Source: Nemertoderma westbladi (lineage: Eukaryota; Xenacoelomorpha; Nemertodermatida; Nemertodermatidae). From it: a stretch of 23,512 nucleotides of DNA. Position numbers and translations under genes: made by a program. The stretch covers positions 1 to 23,512 of the forward strand of contig JAUCBJ010004594.1 of the NCBI GenBank assembly GCA_032718475.1, written 5' to 3'. Under the pieces are notes generated by a model that saw only the letters and a program-made list of their open reading frames with translations, searched no databases and was not told where the DNA came from. This document shows positions 8,694 to 17,346 of this stretch, in pieces (position 1 is the stretch's first letter; each line of letters begins with the position of its first letter).

Positions 8694-10963
8694 GGAACCA
8701 AAGCACAACTGGATTACATCCTTATAAACAAAAAGTGGAGAAATAGCATGATCAACTGCGAGGCATACAGCTCGTTCAACCTAATTGGTTCGGACCACAG
8801 AATTGTGACTGCAGAGATCAGACTCAGTTTGAGAGCCAGCAAACCCAGGACAAGCAAGCAAATCAACTATGACTGGGAGAAACTCAGAACTGACAATGCT
8901 GTAAAGGATGCTTATACAGTAGAAGTTCAAAACCGCTTTGAAGCACTTCAGTCAATGGATGAAGACCAATCCACCGATTCAATATACCAAAATATAATAA
9001 CAGCCCACAAGGAATTAGCTAAGAGGCATATCCCCCAGAAACCTAAACGAAAACAGTATGTGCCATGGCAAAACTCTGAGGTTACTTGTAAGAGAGAAGA
9101 TCTTAAGATAGCCTACAAAGTTAAAACCGAACAACCAACAACCGAAAACATTAACAAGGTTGAGAAAGCTAAGGACGATCTTAAATTGGCCTACAACATC
9201 AGCCAGGAAAAGTACATACAGGATAAAACTGAAGCAATTACAACTGCTCACATACAGCAACAATCAAGACTTACCTGGCAAACTGTAAATGAGGTATCTG
9301 GTCGGAAAAGTTGTGCAAAGGGGCGCCTCAAAGCCGATAGTCCTGAAGAACGTGTTGGGAAGTGGAAAAATCACTTCAGCAACTTGCTTGGGCAGCCACC
9401 AAACATCGATGTCAGTCCTACAAGGAAAATATATGACAAGACACTACCTATAGAAACAGGGGACTTCACACCTGCCGAACTCCAAAGAAGCATTAAAAGC
9501 ATGTCCAATAATAAAGCGAGTGGATTAGATGAAATCCCAGCGGAGGTATGTAAAACCGGAGTGCTAAATAGACCATTATTGAATGTTTGCAACCGGATGT
9601 TAAAAGGGGAAAAGCCACCACCAATTTGGACTAAAGGTCAACTAAAGCCTCTCCTCAAGAAAGGAGACCTCGGCATACCAACAAACTATCGTGGGATCTG
9701 TCTGCTTGTGGTAGCTGCCAAAATATACAATAAAATGATTCTATATAGGATTAGGCCTCACATAGAGAAACTACTGCGTAAGAGCCAAAACGGATTTCGA
9801 CCAAGTAGATCAACAATAGCTCAGATACTTGCACTACGGAGACTGATTGAAGGAATCAAGTCAAAGAATCTCCCCACAGTCATGACTTTTGTGGACTTCA
9901 AGAAGGCATTCGACTCCATCCATAGAGGTAAAATGCTTGAAATCCTAAGAGCTTATGGAATACCAGAAGTAATTGTTGCTGGCATTGGATTGCTATATTG
10001 TGACACAGAAGCGCAGGTACTCTCACCAGATGGTGAAACTGAGTTTTTCTCAATCCTGGCTGGCGTACTGCAAGGTGACACATTAGCACCATTACTATTT
10101 GTAATTGTGCTGGATTACGCAATGAGGACGGCCACAAAGGGTGAAGATCTGGGATTCACACTTCAAGAACACAGAAGTAGTAGATATCCGGCAACTACAG
10201 TCACAGACACCGACTTTGCGGATGACATCGCCCTGCTCTCTAATATGCTAGCAGATGCACAGCTTCTACTAAATAAAGTGGAGAGGGCTGCTAAGGAGGT
10301 TGGATTGCATATAAATGCTACCAAGACCGAATTCATGACCTTTAATGTTGATGGAAACTTGACAACCATTGATAATAATCAACTAAGGCAGGTCGATGAC
10401 TTCCAGTACCTTGGATCATGGATAGAGAGTAGCAAAAAGGACATAGAAGTTAGGAAAGCAAAGGCTTGGGTAGCTCTATCAAAAATGGATACCATCTGGA
10501 AATCAGATCTCTCCAGGCACCTGAAGACCAAGTTCTTTCGAGCCACAGTGGAAAGTGTATTTTTATACGGGGGTGAGACCTGGACAGGACACTGACTAAA
10601 TCACTTGAACAACGAATTGATGGTTGCTACACAAGACTACTAAGGGCAGCCCTAAACATCAGCTGGAGACAACACATGACAAACGCCGAGCTTTATGGTA
10701 CAATACCACCTGTATCAACCACCCTCCGTGAATGCAGATTAAGATTCAGTGGGCACTGCTGGCGAAGTAAAGACGAGGTCATACCAGATCTACTTCTCTG
10801 GCAACCAACTCATGGAAAGCGTAGTCGTGGACGACCTGCCATAACATATATAGATCAACTTGAAAGGTATACTGAACTTGGGAGAAACGAAATTGCGACA
10901 ACTATGGAGAATCGGGAAGCCTGGAAGGATCTCATTTCCACTGTCCGAGTTCGCTCGACCTAG
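8694..10963 (+). pseudogene. RTE-like LINE pol, 5' truncated and frameshifted
   Basis: Homology starts without an ATG at 8694 with the last part of an APE-type endonuclease (AQLDYILINKKW, then SDHRIVTAEI). A long linker follows, then a complete reverse transcriptase: GLDEIPAEV, NYRGICLL, KIYNKMILYRI, catalytic FVDFKKAFDSIHRGKM, GVLQGDTLAPLLFVIVLDYA and FADDIALLS, then the thumb and ending GGETWTGH. The frame stops at 10595 because the five bases GGACA are duplicated (10582-10586 and 10587-10591). The following frame from 10592 continues the same protein (TKSLEQRIDGCYTRLLRA, GHCWRSKDEVIPDLLLW, GKRSRGRPAITYI) to the stop at 10961-10963. There is no RNase H, as expected for RTE-type elements. 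The copy inserted into the TTAA-flanked transposon and is dead. Confidence 0.9.
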
Positions 10964-10981
10964 TAGTAGTAGTAGTAGTAA
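10961..10981 (+). repeat. (TAG)n tail containing the LINE stop codon
   Basis: Six TAG triplets followed by TAA run directly from the last sense codon. RTE-type LINEs have almost no 3' UTR and end in short tandem repeats. Here the first tail unit is itself the stop codon of the pol reading frame. Confidence 0.85.
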
Positions 10982-11136
10982 TATTAATTATATTTATATT
11001 CAAACATTCCATGAAAACACGAGTGTTTCTCGAATACTAAACAAGATAATTCAAAACGGATTTCAGATTCGGAATCTGCATAAAATTTTGCATTAGAATG
11101 TGTAAAAAATCAGATATCGTCAAATTTTTCGAAATG

Positions 11137-11152
11137 TATGTAAAGGCCAGCC
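11137..11152 (-). repeat. Right terminal inverted repeat
   Basis: TATGTAAAGGCCAGCC is the exact reverse complement of 7573-7588 and is followed by TTAA at 11153-11156. Confidence 0.75.
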
Positions 11153-11156
11153 TTAA

Positions 11157-12941
11157 TCCATAACACAAGGTACTGCAAGTCGTCAACGTTCTTTTTATTA
11201 TTATAAAAATTATTATTATAAAAATCACTTCACTAAAATTTCACTTCACTTGATTATCACTTTTCTTCCCTCTCCCCATTATACTGGTAAATATTAATTT
11301 AATCATCCAGGGAATTCTGCTAGCTAGCCTTAGCCTACTGCCCAACTACAGTATACTTACAATATTATGAACTGGAACCTGTGTAGTCTGTTTCCCTAAA
11401 ATACAATGATATAAGTCTAAATGTGCTTCGTCACTTTAATGATTTAAATGTTTCTGCGCTATTTCCCTATACGACCTTCATAAATTATTATTTAGTTTAG
11501 TTAGAATAATGCCCAACTAGTTGTAATAGTGTAAACTTTCCCTTAATCAACCTATTCGTACCTTCGTCCCAATCAGAAGTTTTTCCTGGAACCCCATTCT
11601 ATAAGAAACAATAACACACTAGCACTTGCATTATGTCCTTAGGAATTAAAGCAAATCTGTTAGCGAAGAGTATGAACACCATTGATACAGAAGAGTTTGA
11701 AGGTGGAGCGCCACCTTAACCACAATAGGCAAAAGTAATCTCAAGCACATAGACGCATGTGAACATTTTTTTTATTGTTTTAGTTACAATACACAGACAC
11801 TTCAACCTGATCCTTTTCCTTAATGTTTTATATTAAATCAATTTTTAAACCCACAATACTAATATTTAATGATTGAGGTTATTTTACACCATTGACTTCT
11901 GACGAGATACAGTGCATGCAGTACAATCTTATGTAGCTAAATCGTATTATGACATACAGTATACATCCAATATATGTTTCTCTCTGGTAATTGCAAATAA
12001 AAGTAAAACAACAATTCTTTTGTGCAACTATTTGGCGACCAAAACAAAATAAATGTGATTGATATAGAATCTCTAATTTATTCATGTGGGTAATATCCAA
12101 TCAAATGCATACTATTTTCAAAACGGTGTGATCATACTGTATATTTGAACAATAATTGAGATGAATGAATTATATAAAAGGATACTAATGCAGAGTTCCC
12201 TTATCAGGACTACAGATTATTATACTTTTATCTTTACTAAGTGCCAGGGGGCACGTAGGCATAATGCCGGCGTAAGTGTTTTTAATGAAAATTAATGCCC
12301 CATTTATTTTAAAAGAACTGAATGGAAATGGTTAAAATTTATACCACATCTTCTTAACCATACACCCCTGGAACTAAAATCTTAGTGATATATATATATC
12401 TGTTGGCCCAATATAATAAAATCTATTTCAGCTAAAAAGTATAATATTTCAAATGTCTATAACTATTATTCTTATGCCTGAAATCCATTTTTTTAGTTCA
12501 GTCGTTGCAAAATACCTTATATACATATCCCTGAAGGTTTCACCATTATACCATTTCTGGTTCTCTCAAAAAAGGGTCATTTGTATAAGAAATAGCGTTA
12601 ATCGCGAAGTGGTAAAATAAGACGTTTAAAGTTTCCGAACACTAATAAAATACCACTTGGATAGTATATTATAGTTATCTGGTATCAGTTTAAGATCAAT
12701 AGATATATACAGACTTAGTATATACTTAATATAAACAAAAGTAAATCTTATTCTACTCTTTCCTAAATTAATTACACTTAATAATGATACAATATACCCT
12801 TCACTTCATAACTAAAGGATAATATCAATAATATATGGTTCGATAGTTTGGCAGTTTTAGTTCATGAAACAGCTGAAGATGGAATATACAATAAGTGAAT
12901 CATCTAAGTATAAATTGAATATACAAATCAAGTCAATCAAC
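11157..12941. other. No recognisable gene; a few short hairpins
   Basis: An AT-rich stretch without convincing coding sequence on either strand. The longest open frames (11879-12100 minus, 12864-13094 plus) have no recognisable motif. Visible structure is limited to perfect short hairpins: AAGGTGG/CCACCTT at 11700-11717 (4-base loop), GTGCC/GGCAC at 12241-12254 and GGCAT/ATGCC at 12258-12268. Confidence 0.5.
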
Positions 12942-13441
12942 CTAGTATTTCCCTGCCCCATACTTCCCTTCCTCTTCATCAGCATCCTCATTCGCAAGAT
13001 TTCTCTTCCTCTTGCTCCTTCTCGCCTCCTTTGCCACTGTATTTATAACACACTGAGCATTCTTGACCTTGAGGAGATCTATCTTAATCACTAAATCAAA
13101 GGAATATTTCCCAGGATTGCAGCCAAGATCTTGAAGGACTTTCATCCTTGATGTATAACCATCATTAAATGTAATGACAGTATCCAATACACCGAACCCT
13201 AGAATAGTTGTCATAATAAATACACGCTTCGGAAGTCTTGCACAAACAACATTATTGAAGCTCTCATTGACATTCTGCGTTTTGCCATGGAGACACTTTG
13301 CTAGTCAGTTAGGGTCTGAAAGAGACTTATATATGGGCTTTATGGCACCCATTACAACAGGAAGTAAGTTATGGGTATGTTTGTATTCCTTCTTTTGCGA
13401 AAGCGCTACATAAAACTTCCACCATGATGTTTCTCCTTTAA
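12942..13441 (-). pseudogene. Mutator-like transposase, C-terminal half
   Basis: Read on the minus strand from 13441, one frame encodes KGETSWWKFYVALSQ, then IKPIYKSLSDPN, an in-frame TGA (13305-13307), then LAKCLHGKTQNVNESFNN, LPKRVFI and a basic tail (AREARRSKRKRN-like) ending at 12942. The H-G-K-T-Q-N-x-N-E-S-F block and the (P)KG-x-x-SW block are the conserved C-terminal landmarks of the animal Mutator-like transposase family, of which the fragment at 6165-6891 preserves the N-terminal catalytic part. The single TGA may be a CGA-to-TGA change. Homology stops abruptly at the TTAA at 13438-13441, where another element end begins. The direction fits with the middle fragment at 16386-16525. 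Confidence 0.78.
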
Positions 13442-13504
13442 CCCTATTAGTACCGGGCTATAAAATGCTGTACAAATACCGGGGGGGGGGGTCATATTGA
13501 CCCC
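13438..13504 (+). mobile_element. Candidate TTAA-type transposon end with G11 run and palindrome
   Basis: TTAA at 13438-13441 is followed by CCCTATTAGTACCGGGC, the TTAA-CCC arrangement typical of piggyBac-like termini, and it cuts into Mutator-like coding sequence. Within 50 bases there is a run of 11 G (13481-13491) that flows into the perfect palindrome GGGGTCA-TAT-TGACCCC (13488-13504), like the subterminal inverted repeats of that group. No opposite end with a matching inverted repeat was found in the window, so this is either truncated or a false lead. Confidence 0.45.
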
Positions 13505-13689
13505 TCCCTCTAAAATCTACAAATATTAACGAAAACGTCTGATTTTTTGTTTGTACGTAGGTATCACTAGTCTGGATCCGACCGAAAAAAAACATTTTCA
13601 AAAAAATGGACTGGAGTGGTAATATTGCAGCACCAAAATTACAAGTAGTGCACAATTTTCACAAAATTTGAAAGTTACATTTTTTGGCT

Positions 13690-14250
13690 AATTGTTTTTC
13701 AATACAGGTTTTCTGGGGCGCAAAATACATTGGAAAATATTTAAAAATGATATGATTACCATAAATGGCTGTTTAGTCCTCTATGCGTAGGAAAAAAATG
13801 AAAAAAACAAGTAACCAGCACTTTTCAGTTAGAACACAAAATTTTAATTCACTTATACGATGCTATAAATTCACATTTTTAGGTTTTCTAGGGCGCTGAT
13901 TCTAATGGAATACATTTCAAATATGCTAGATCATTGCTACTTGTATTTTTCGGCGTAATTTGACAAGTTTTGGTGCTAGCACCAAATTTCGTACCCATCA
14001 CCAAAAAGTACAAGTTTGCGATGTCCAGTGCTGTTTTTATTGTTTCCATCGGATTCAGGACCCTCATAAACCCGTATAACGCAAGAAACAAGATGATACT
14101 ATCTACTGATCAATTTACTCATTTTCCAAAATTTGGTGCAAAACAACAATTTTCACCCACCGGCGAAAAATACAAGTTTGAAAACTCTTATGAAATTTTT
14201 ACTGATTCCATTGAATTCAGAACCCTAACAAACCCGTATAACGCAACAAT
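13690..14250. repeat. Inverted satellite array centred on an 18-bp palindrome
   Basis: Two plus-oriented units begin with AGGTTTTCT(A/G)GGGCGC at 13706 and 13881. Two minus-oriented units follow, seen as (CC)ATCGGATTCAGGACCCTC at about 14048 and its relative near 14209, each ending in AACCCGTATAACGCAA; their mutual period is 162 bases. The two orientations meet at TTTGGTGCTAGCACCAAA (13969-13986), a perfect palindrome. The unit also contains ACTTGTATTTTTCG. Open frames across it (13970-14260 plus, 13888-14091 minus) follow the repeat and are not genes. The core resembles that of the minisatellite at 8190-8600. Confidence 0.72.
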
Positions 14251-14338
14251 AACTACCTAAAAAGCCATAGATGACCCCTGGACTAATTAAATCATCAATA
14301 TCAAAAAATAGTATGTACGCAGCTCTATCAAAAAACCA
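14251..14338 (+). repeat. 88-bp perfect duplicate of 14579-14666
   Basis: AACTACCTAAAAAGCC through GCTCTATCAAAAAACCA is identical base for base at offset 328. In the element the segment belongs at 14579-14666. The copy at 14251 lies upstream of sequence that should precede it, exactly at the junction with the satellite array. Confidence 0.9.
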
Positions 14339-15508
14339 TCACAATCCAAAACCTGCTTATCCTACAATCCTGCTTCTTTAAACCACCTAATAATGACCAG
14401 TATTGTTATGATTTTTCTAAATTTAATAAAGAAAATTATTTAAAGGATATTCAAAAAACCGCCTCATGGACATACAAAACAGATAACATTTCCACTGACA
14501 ATCAATTTGACGAATTCTACAAAAATCTCGAAAAAATATCAAATTCTCATCTACCAAAAAAAAAACTAAAAAAAAACGAACTACCTAAAAAGCCATAGAT
14601 GACCCCTGGACTAATTAAATCATCAATATCAAAAAATAGTATGTACGCAGCTCTATCAAAAAACCAAACTAGTGAAAAACTTAACGAATATAAAAAATAC
14701 CGTAATAAATTCACAAAAATCATAAAATTAGCCGAAAAAACATATTATGCAAATGAATTTGAGAAAAACAAGGACTACTATAAACTCCGAACACCAAACA
14801 CCGAACAAAAACGAAAACGTCACCTAAGAAACTAATTTTAACGGACAATAATGGTAATGAAAATGAGACTACTGATACCAAGGAGATTTGCAGTATATTT
14901 AATAACCACTTTGCTACAATAGGATCTAGACTTGCTTGCACAAGACATACCTACTACAACTAATAACCCAACACGTTACATAAATCATAAAAAACCCAAC
15001 ACATTCTCACTTGTTCAAACCTCAAACGCTGAAACCATTTACAATATATTAGATCTTAACTCCTCAACCACAACATACGATAGCTTTCCTATAACCATAG
15101 TTAAAGTAGCAGCATACGATCTCGCACCCCATCTAACATATCTTATTAATCTCTCTATTAAAACCGGTTCATTCCCCACCACTCTTAAATTAGCCAAAAT
15201 TACACCAATCTTCAAGTCCGGCGACCCATCTGATAAAAATAATTACAGGCCAATCTCATTATTGTCTGTTTTCAGCAAAATATTTGAACGCATAATAAAT
15301 TCCCAATTAATTTCTTATTTAGACAAGTACTCTATACTCTCACAGTAACAATACGCATTCAGAAAACACTCCACAACAACAGACGCCCTACTGACTGTAA
15401 CTGAAAGGCTACAAAATATTCTAGAACTGCAAGAATCGGCCTGTTTGAAATCATTAGATCTTAAAAAGGCATTCGATACTTTACAACACAATATTCTTCT
15501 AAAAAACT
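14251..15508 (+). pseudogene. CR1/L2-like LINE ORF2 fragment, rearranged at its 5' end
   Basis: From about 14401 the plus strand encodes a relative of the ORF2 at 1266-4556: YDFSKFNKENYL, LPKKKLKKNELPKKP, then TAG where the relative has Trp, then KSSISKNSMYAALSKN and YKKYRNKFTKIIKLAEKTYY. After a frameshift comes ATIGSRLA, and then the RT entry from 14932 (LTYLINLSIKTGSFPTTLKL, NNYRPISLLSVFSKIFERII). A stop at 15346 precedes the fingers/palm region (FRKHSTTTDALLTVTERL, LDLKKAFDTLQHNILLKN). Homology ends mid-RT at about 15508, before the YADD motif. The 88 bases at 14251-14338 are an out-of-order duplicate of 14579-14666. Several stops and frameshifts show it is dead. Confidence 0.85.
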
Positions 15509-16385
15509 GCACACTTCCGGATCCATGATCCCAGGTAACAGAAGTCGTCCACATGCTCAAGCATAACATCCTTTGAGCTTATGCTCATCCGATCAGAGAC
15601 TTGCTGAGACTTTCAAAGTTAACTGTCAAAATTTTGGTCTTTCTGGAGTTAATAAAAAGACCAACACTAGAAGCAGCATGTTCTAATGAGCTGAGGAGCC
15701 GTTGGGCTCCCTCTAATGATTCTGAGAGTACTCCTAAGTCATCAGCAAAGTCTAGATCAGTTAGGTACTTGGCAGGATTTTCTCAACTTCTGGAGCCAGT
15801 AGGTGGAGTTATCATTACCCCATCATCATTATGATGATCTAAGGACATGCGTAGAACATAGTCAACCACAATAATGAACAAGAATGGTGCAAGTGTGTCT
15901 CCTTGGAGGACGCCCCGCCCCATAACACTTCAAATGGTTCTATGTCACTGTCAACAGTAGACACAAATGTTGTCGAACCATCGTATACTGATCTGATTGC
16001 TGCAATAATTTCATCAGGAAGCCCATATAATGAAAGTATGCTGAACATACGTGAGCGAGAGACAGAATCAAAGGTTTTGAAGAAGTCAACAAAGATAACA
16101 GCCTGTCTTTCTTTGTGTCAAAATGTGCCAAAATGGGCTCCATGGTCCCACGACCTTTACGGACCCATTCTGATTTCCACGGAGCAGTCTCTCAATGGGA
16201 TCCCTGATGCGATTTAATAGAATCCTATTGTATAGCTTTGCAGCAATCGAGATCAATGAGATTCCCCGAAAAGAACCATGGAGTGTTAGGTTGCCCTTCT
16301 TGGGAACTGGCACCAACTTATTTGTTTTCATTTCTTGTGGGACTCTTGTTGTTCGGTACATGTCTACTATGATGGGATAGCCTGG
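15509..16385 (-). pseudogene. RTE-like LINE reverse transcriptase fragment
   Basis: Minus-strand reading from about 16385 gives MYRTTRVPQEMKTNKLVPVP, FRGISLISIAAKLYNRILLN and LLRGNQNG, then a frameshift, then FVDFFKTFDSVSRSRMFSIL and YGLPDEIIAAIRSVYDGST. A disrupted GVLQGD region follows (ALWGGASSK in place of it), then LTDLDFADDLGVLSESLEGA around 15739-15760, LLSSLEHAASSVGL and EHVDDFCYLGSWI at about 15535. Catalytic motifs A and C are still readable, but at least three frameshifts separate them. Both ends are truncated: it begins just before the RT domain and stops after YLGSWI without a 3' tail. The protein is related to, but clearly different from, the RTE-like element at 8694-10963. Confidence 0.85.
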
Positions 16386-16525
16386 ATGGGACAGATTTGT
16401 TTCTTATTGCCCTCCCATAATATTTTTGATATTTACCAATTTCTGAATCTGTCAGTCGATTCTTTCCACCAAGAAGTTTACCATTGGTCAGTTTCTTTGC
16501 AGGAACACCAAACTTTGGTTTGTGT
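16386..16525 (-). pseudogene. Mutator-like transposase, middle fragment
   Basis: Reading the minus strand from 16525, one frame gives SPHKPKFGVPAKKLTNGKLL and then GGKNRLTDSEIGKYQKYYGRA with AIRNK. This matches the GGKGRLTDxxIxxLQxYYGxAIR block that lies between the DGD motif and the SW block of the animal Mutator-like transposases. Homology stops near 16386, where RTE-like sequence starts. It lies upstream (on the minus strand) of the C-terminal half at 12942-13441 and has the same orientation. The two may be remains of one gene split by later insertions, with about 40 residues missing between them. Confidence 0.65.
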
Positions 16526-16716
16526 GGACTTGCTATACACTACCTTTAAGCCGTAATTTTGTATCTTTTTTAACCCGTAAAGTACTCCCTTTGCACCGTA
16601 ACTGTTTTGTATTGAAATTAGGACCTCGCAGCAGTAGTTATGATATGGTAGGACTGTCGCCTTGTATATATTAAGTTTAGATTTGAGTGGTAACTGTCCT
16701 TTTATCTGTCATAGTG
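16526..16716. other. Short non-coding spacer
   Basis: The element CCGTAA occurs three times (near 16549, 16575 and 16597) and TTAA is followed by CCCGTAAAGTAC at 16570. No matching inverted end was found. No coding sequence is recognised. Confidence 0.35.
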
Positions 16717-16952
16717 AATGGGCAGTCTTAAGTTGCATATATTCTATCTCAAACAGCATACCTAATGGCCTCAAGTATGGTAGAGTGAAACAGGAGGGAA
16801 GTACAAATAAATAAATATTCAGCTCGAGTATTGCTGCCAGTTGATATTAATTAAATAAAAATAAATTGGAGATGAGCTGTTGCAACTGTAATTAATGATG
16901 TAATTTAAATGGTTTTGTTCAGAAGTGGAAAAAATGAGAAAGCGCGTCACCA

Positions 16953-17024
16953 GGGGGTTGAACCAGTGCTATACGTATGTTTCGGCCTAACAGGCCTCAT
17001 CAGTAGCGCTAACCAGCTCAGCCA
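16953..17024 (-). promoter_or_regulatory. Pol III A-box and B-box-like pair, copy 1
   Basis: On the minus strand TGGCTGAGCTGG (17013-17024) resembles the tRNA A box and GGTTCAACCCC (16954-16964) fits the B-box consensus GGTTCRANNCC. They lie on either side of the hammerhead, about 60 bases apart start to start. Outside them CAGGGG and CCCC(C) could pair. This would be an internal RNA polymerase III promoter of SINE type. Transcription is not shown. Confidence 0.55.
16965..17010 (-). ncRNA. Type I hammerhead ribozyme motif, copy 1
   Basis: In transcript sense: stem I AGCGCUA, core CUGAUGA, stem II (G)GCC with loop UGUUA and GGC(C), core GAAA, a very short stem III (AC/GU) and cleavage-site context GUA just before UAGCACU. 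All conserved core bases are present. Stem I has one C-A mismatch. Stem III is weakened relative to copies 2 and 3 because the palindromic ACGTACGT is changed to ACATACGT. Motifs with minimal stem III usually act best as dimers, which the tandem units could supply. Confidence 0.8.
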
Positions 17025-17275
17025 CTAGCCCCTGACACTCACACTCCCACCTAATCTACTTCTATTGAATGGGCAGTCTTAAGTTGCATATATTCTATCT
17101 CAAACAGTGGACCTAAAGGCCTCAAGTATGCTAGATTGAAACAGAAGGGAAGTACAAATAAATAAATATTCAGCTCGAGTATTGCTGCCAGGTGATAATA
17201 ATTAAATAAATTGGAGATGAGCTGTTGCAACTGTAATTAATAAAATTAGGTGGGAGTGTGAGTGTCAGGGGCTAG

Positions 17276-17346
17276 TGGCTGAGCTGGTTAGTACTACTGA
17301 TGATGCCTGTTAGGCCGAAACGTACATATAGTGCTGGTTCAACCTC
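17276..17346 (+). promoter_or_regulatory. Pol III A-box and B-box-like pair, copy 2
   Basis: TGGCTGAGCTGG (17276-17287) and GGTTCAACCTC (17336-17346) flank hammerhead copy 2. The A box matches copy 1 exactly; the B box differs by one base. Confidence 0.55.
17290..17335 (+). ncRNA. Type I hammerhead ribozyme motif, copy 2
   Basis: AGUACUA pairs with UAGUGCU (one G-U wobble) as stem I. The core CUGAUGA and GAAA are present, and stem II GCC-UGUUA-GGC is intact. The base after CUGAUGA is U in place of G, so the normally conserved G-C pair at the base of stem II is lost and activity may be reduced. The GUA cleavage context is followed by U. Confidence 0.78.

Larger units (their letters stand above)
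7569..11156. mobile_element. TTAA-flanked DNA transposon with 16-bp terminal inverted repeats
   Basis: The left end reads TTAA (7569-7572) then GGCTGGCCTTTACATA (7573-7588). The right end reads TATGTAAAGGCCAGCC (11137-11152) then TTAA (11153-11156). The two 16-base ends are perfect reverse complements and sit directly against TTAA, the target duplication of piggyBac and Kolobok elements. Subtracting the RTE-like LINE nested inside (8694-10981) leaves roughly 1.3 kb with no transposase, so this is probably a non-autonomous element. The left end also carries a second copy of the terminus: CCAGCCTT at 7608-7615 is inverted to AAGGCTGG at 7571-7578, with GGACA/TGTCC (7591/7605) inside. Superfamily assignment is inference from the TTAA. 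Confidence 0.7.

Noticed and set aside
12864-13094. Plus-strand ORF over the Mutator-like C-terminus
   Set aside because: It is antisense to clear family homology on the minus strand.
6165-13441. A single Mutator-like gene spanning both fragments
   Set aside because: On the minus strand the C-terminal part would come before the N-terminal part, so they cannot be one collinear gene.
16570-16600. Second TTAA-CCC transposon end
   Set aside because: It has the same orientation as the one at 13438 and only a few shared bases, so it does not serve as the partner terminus.
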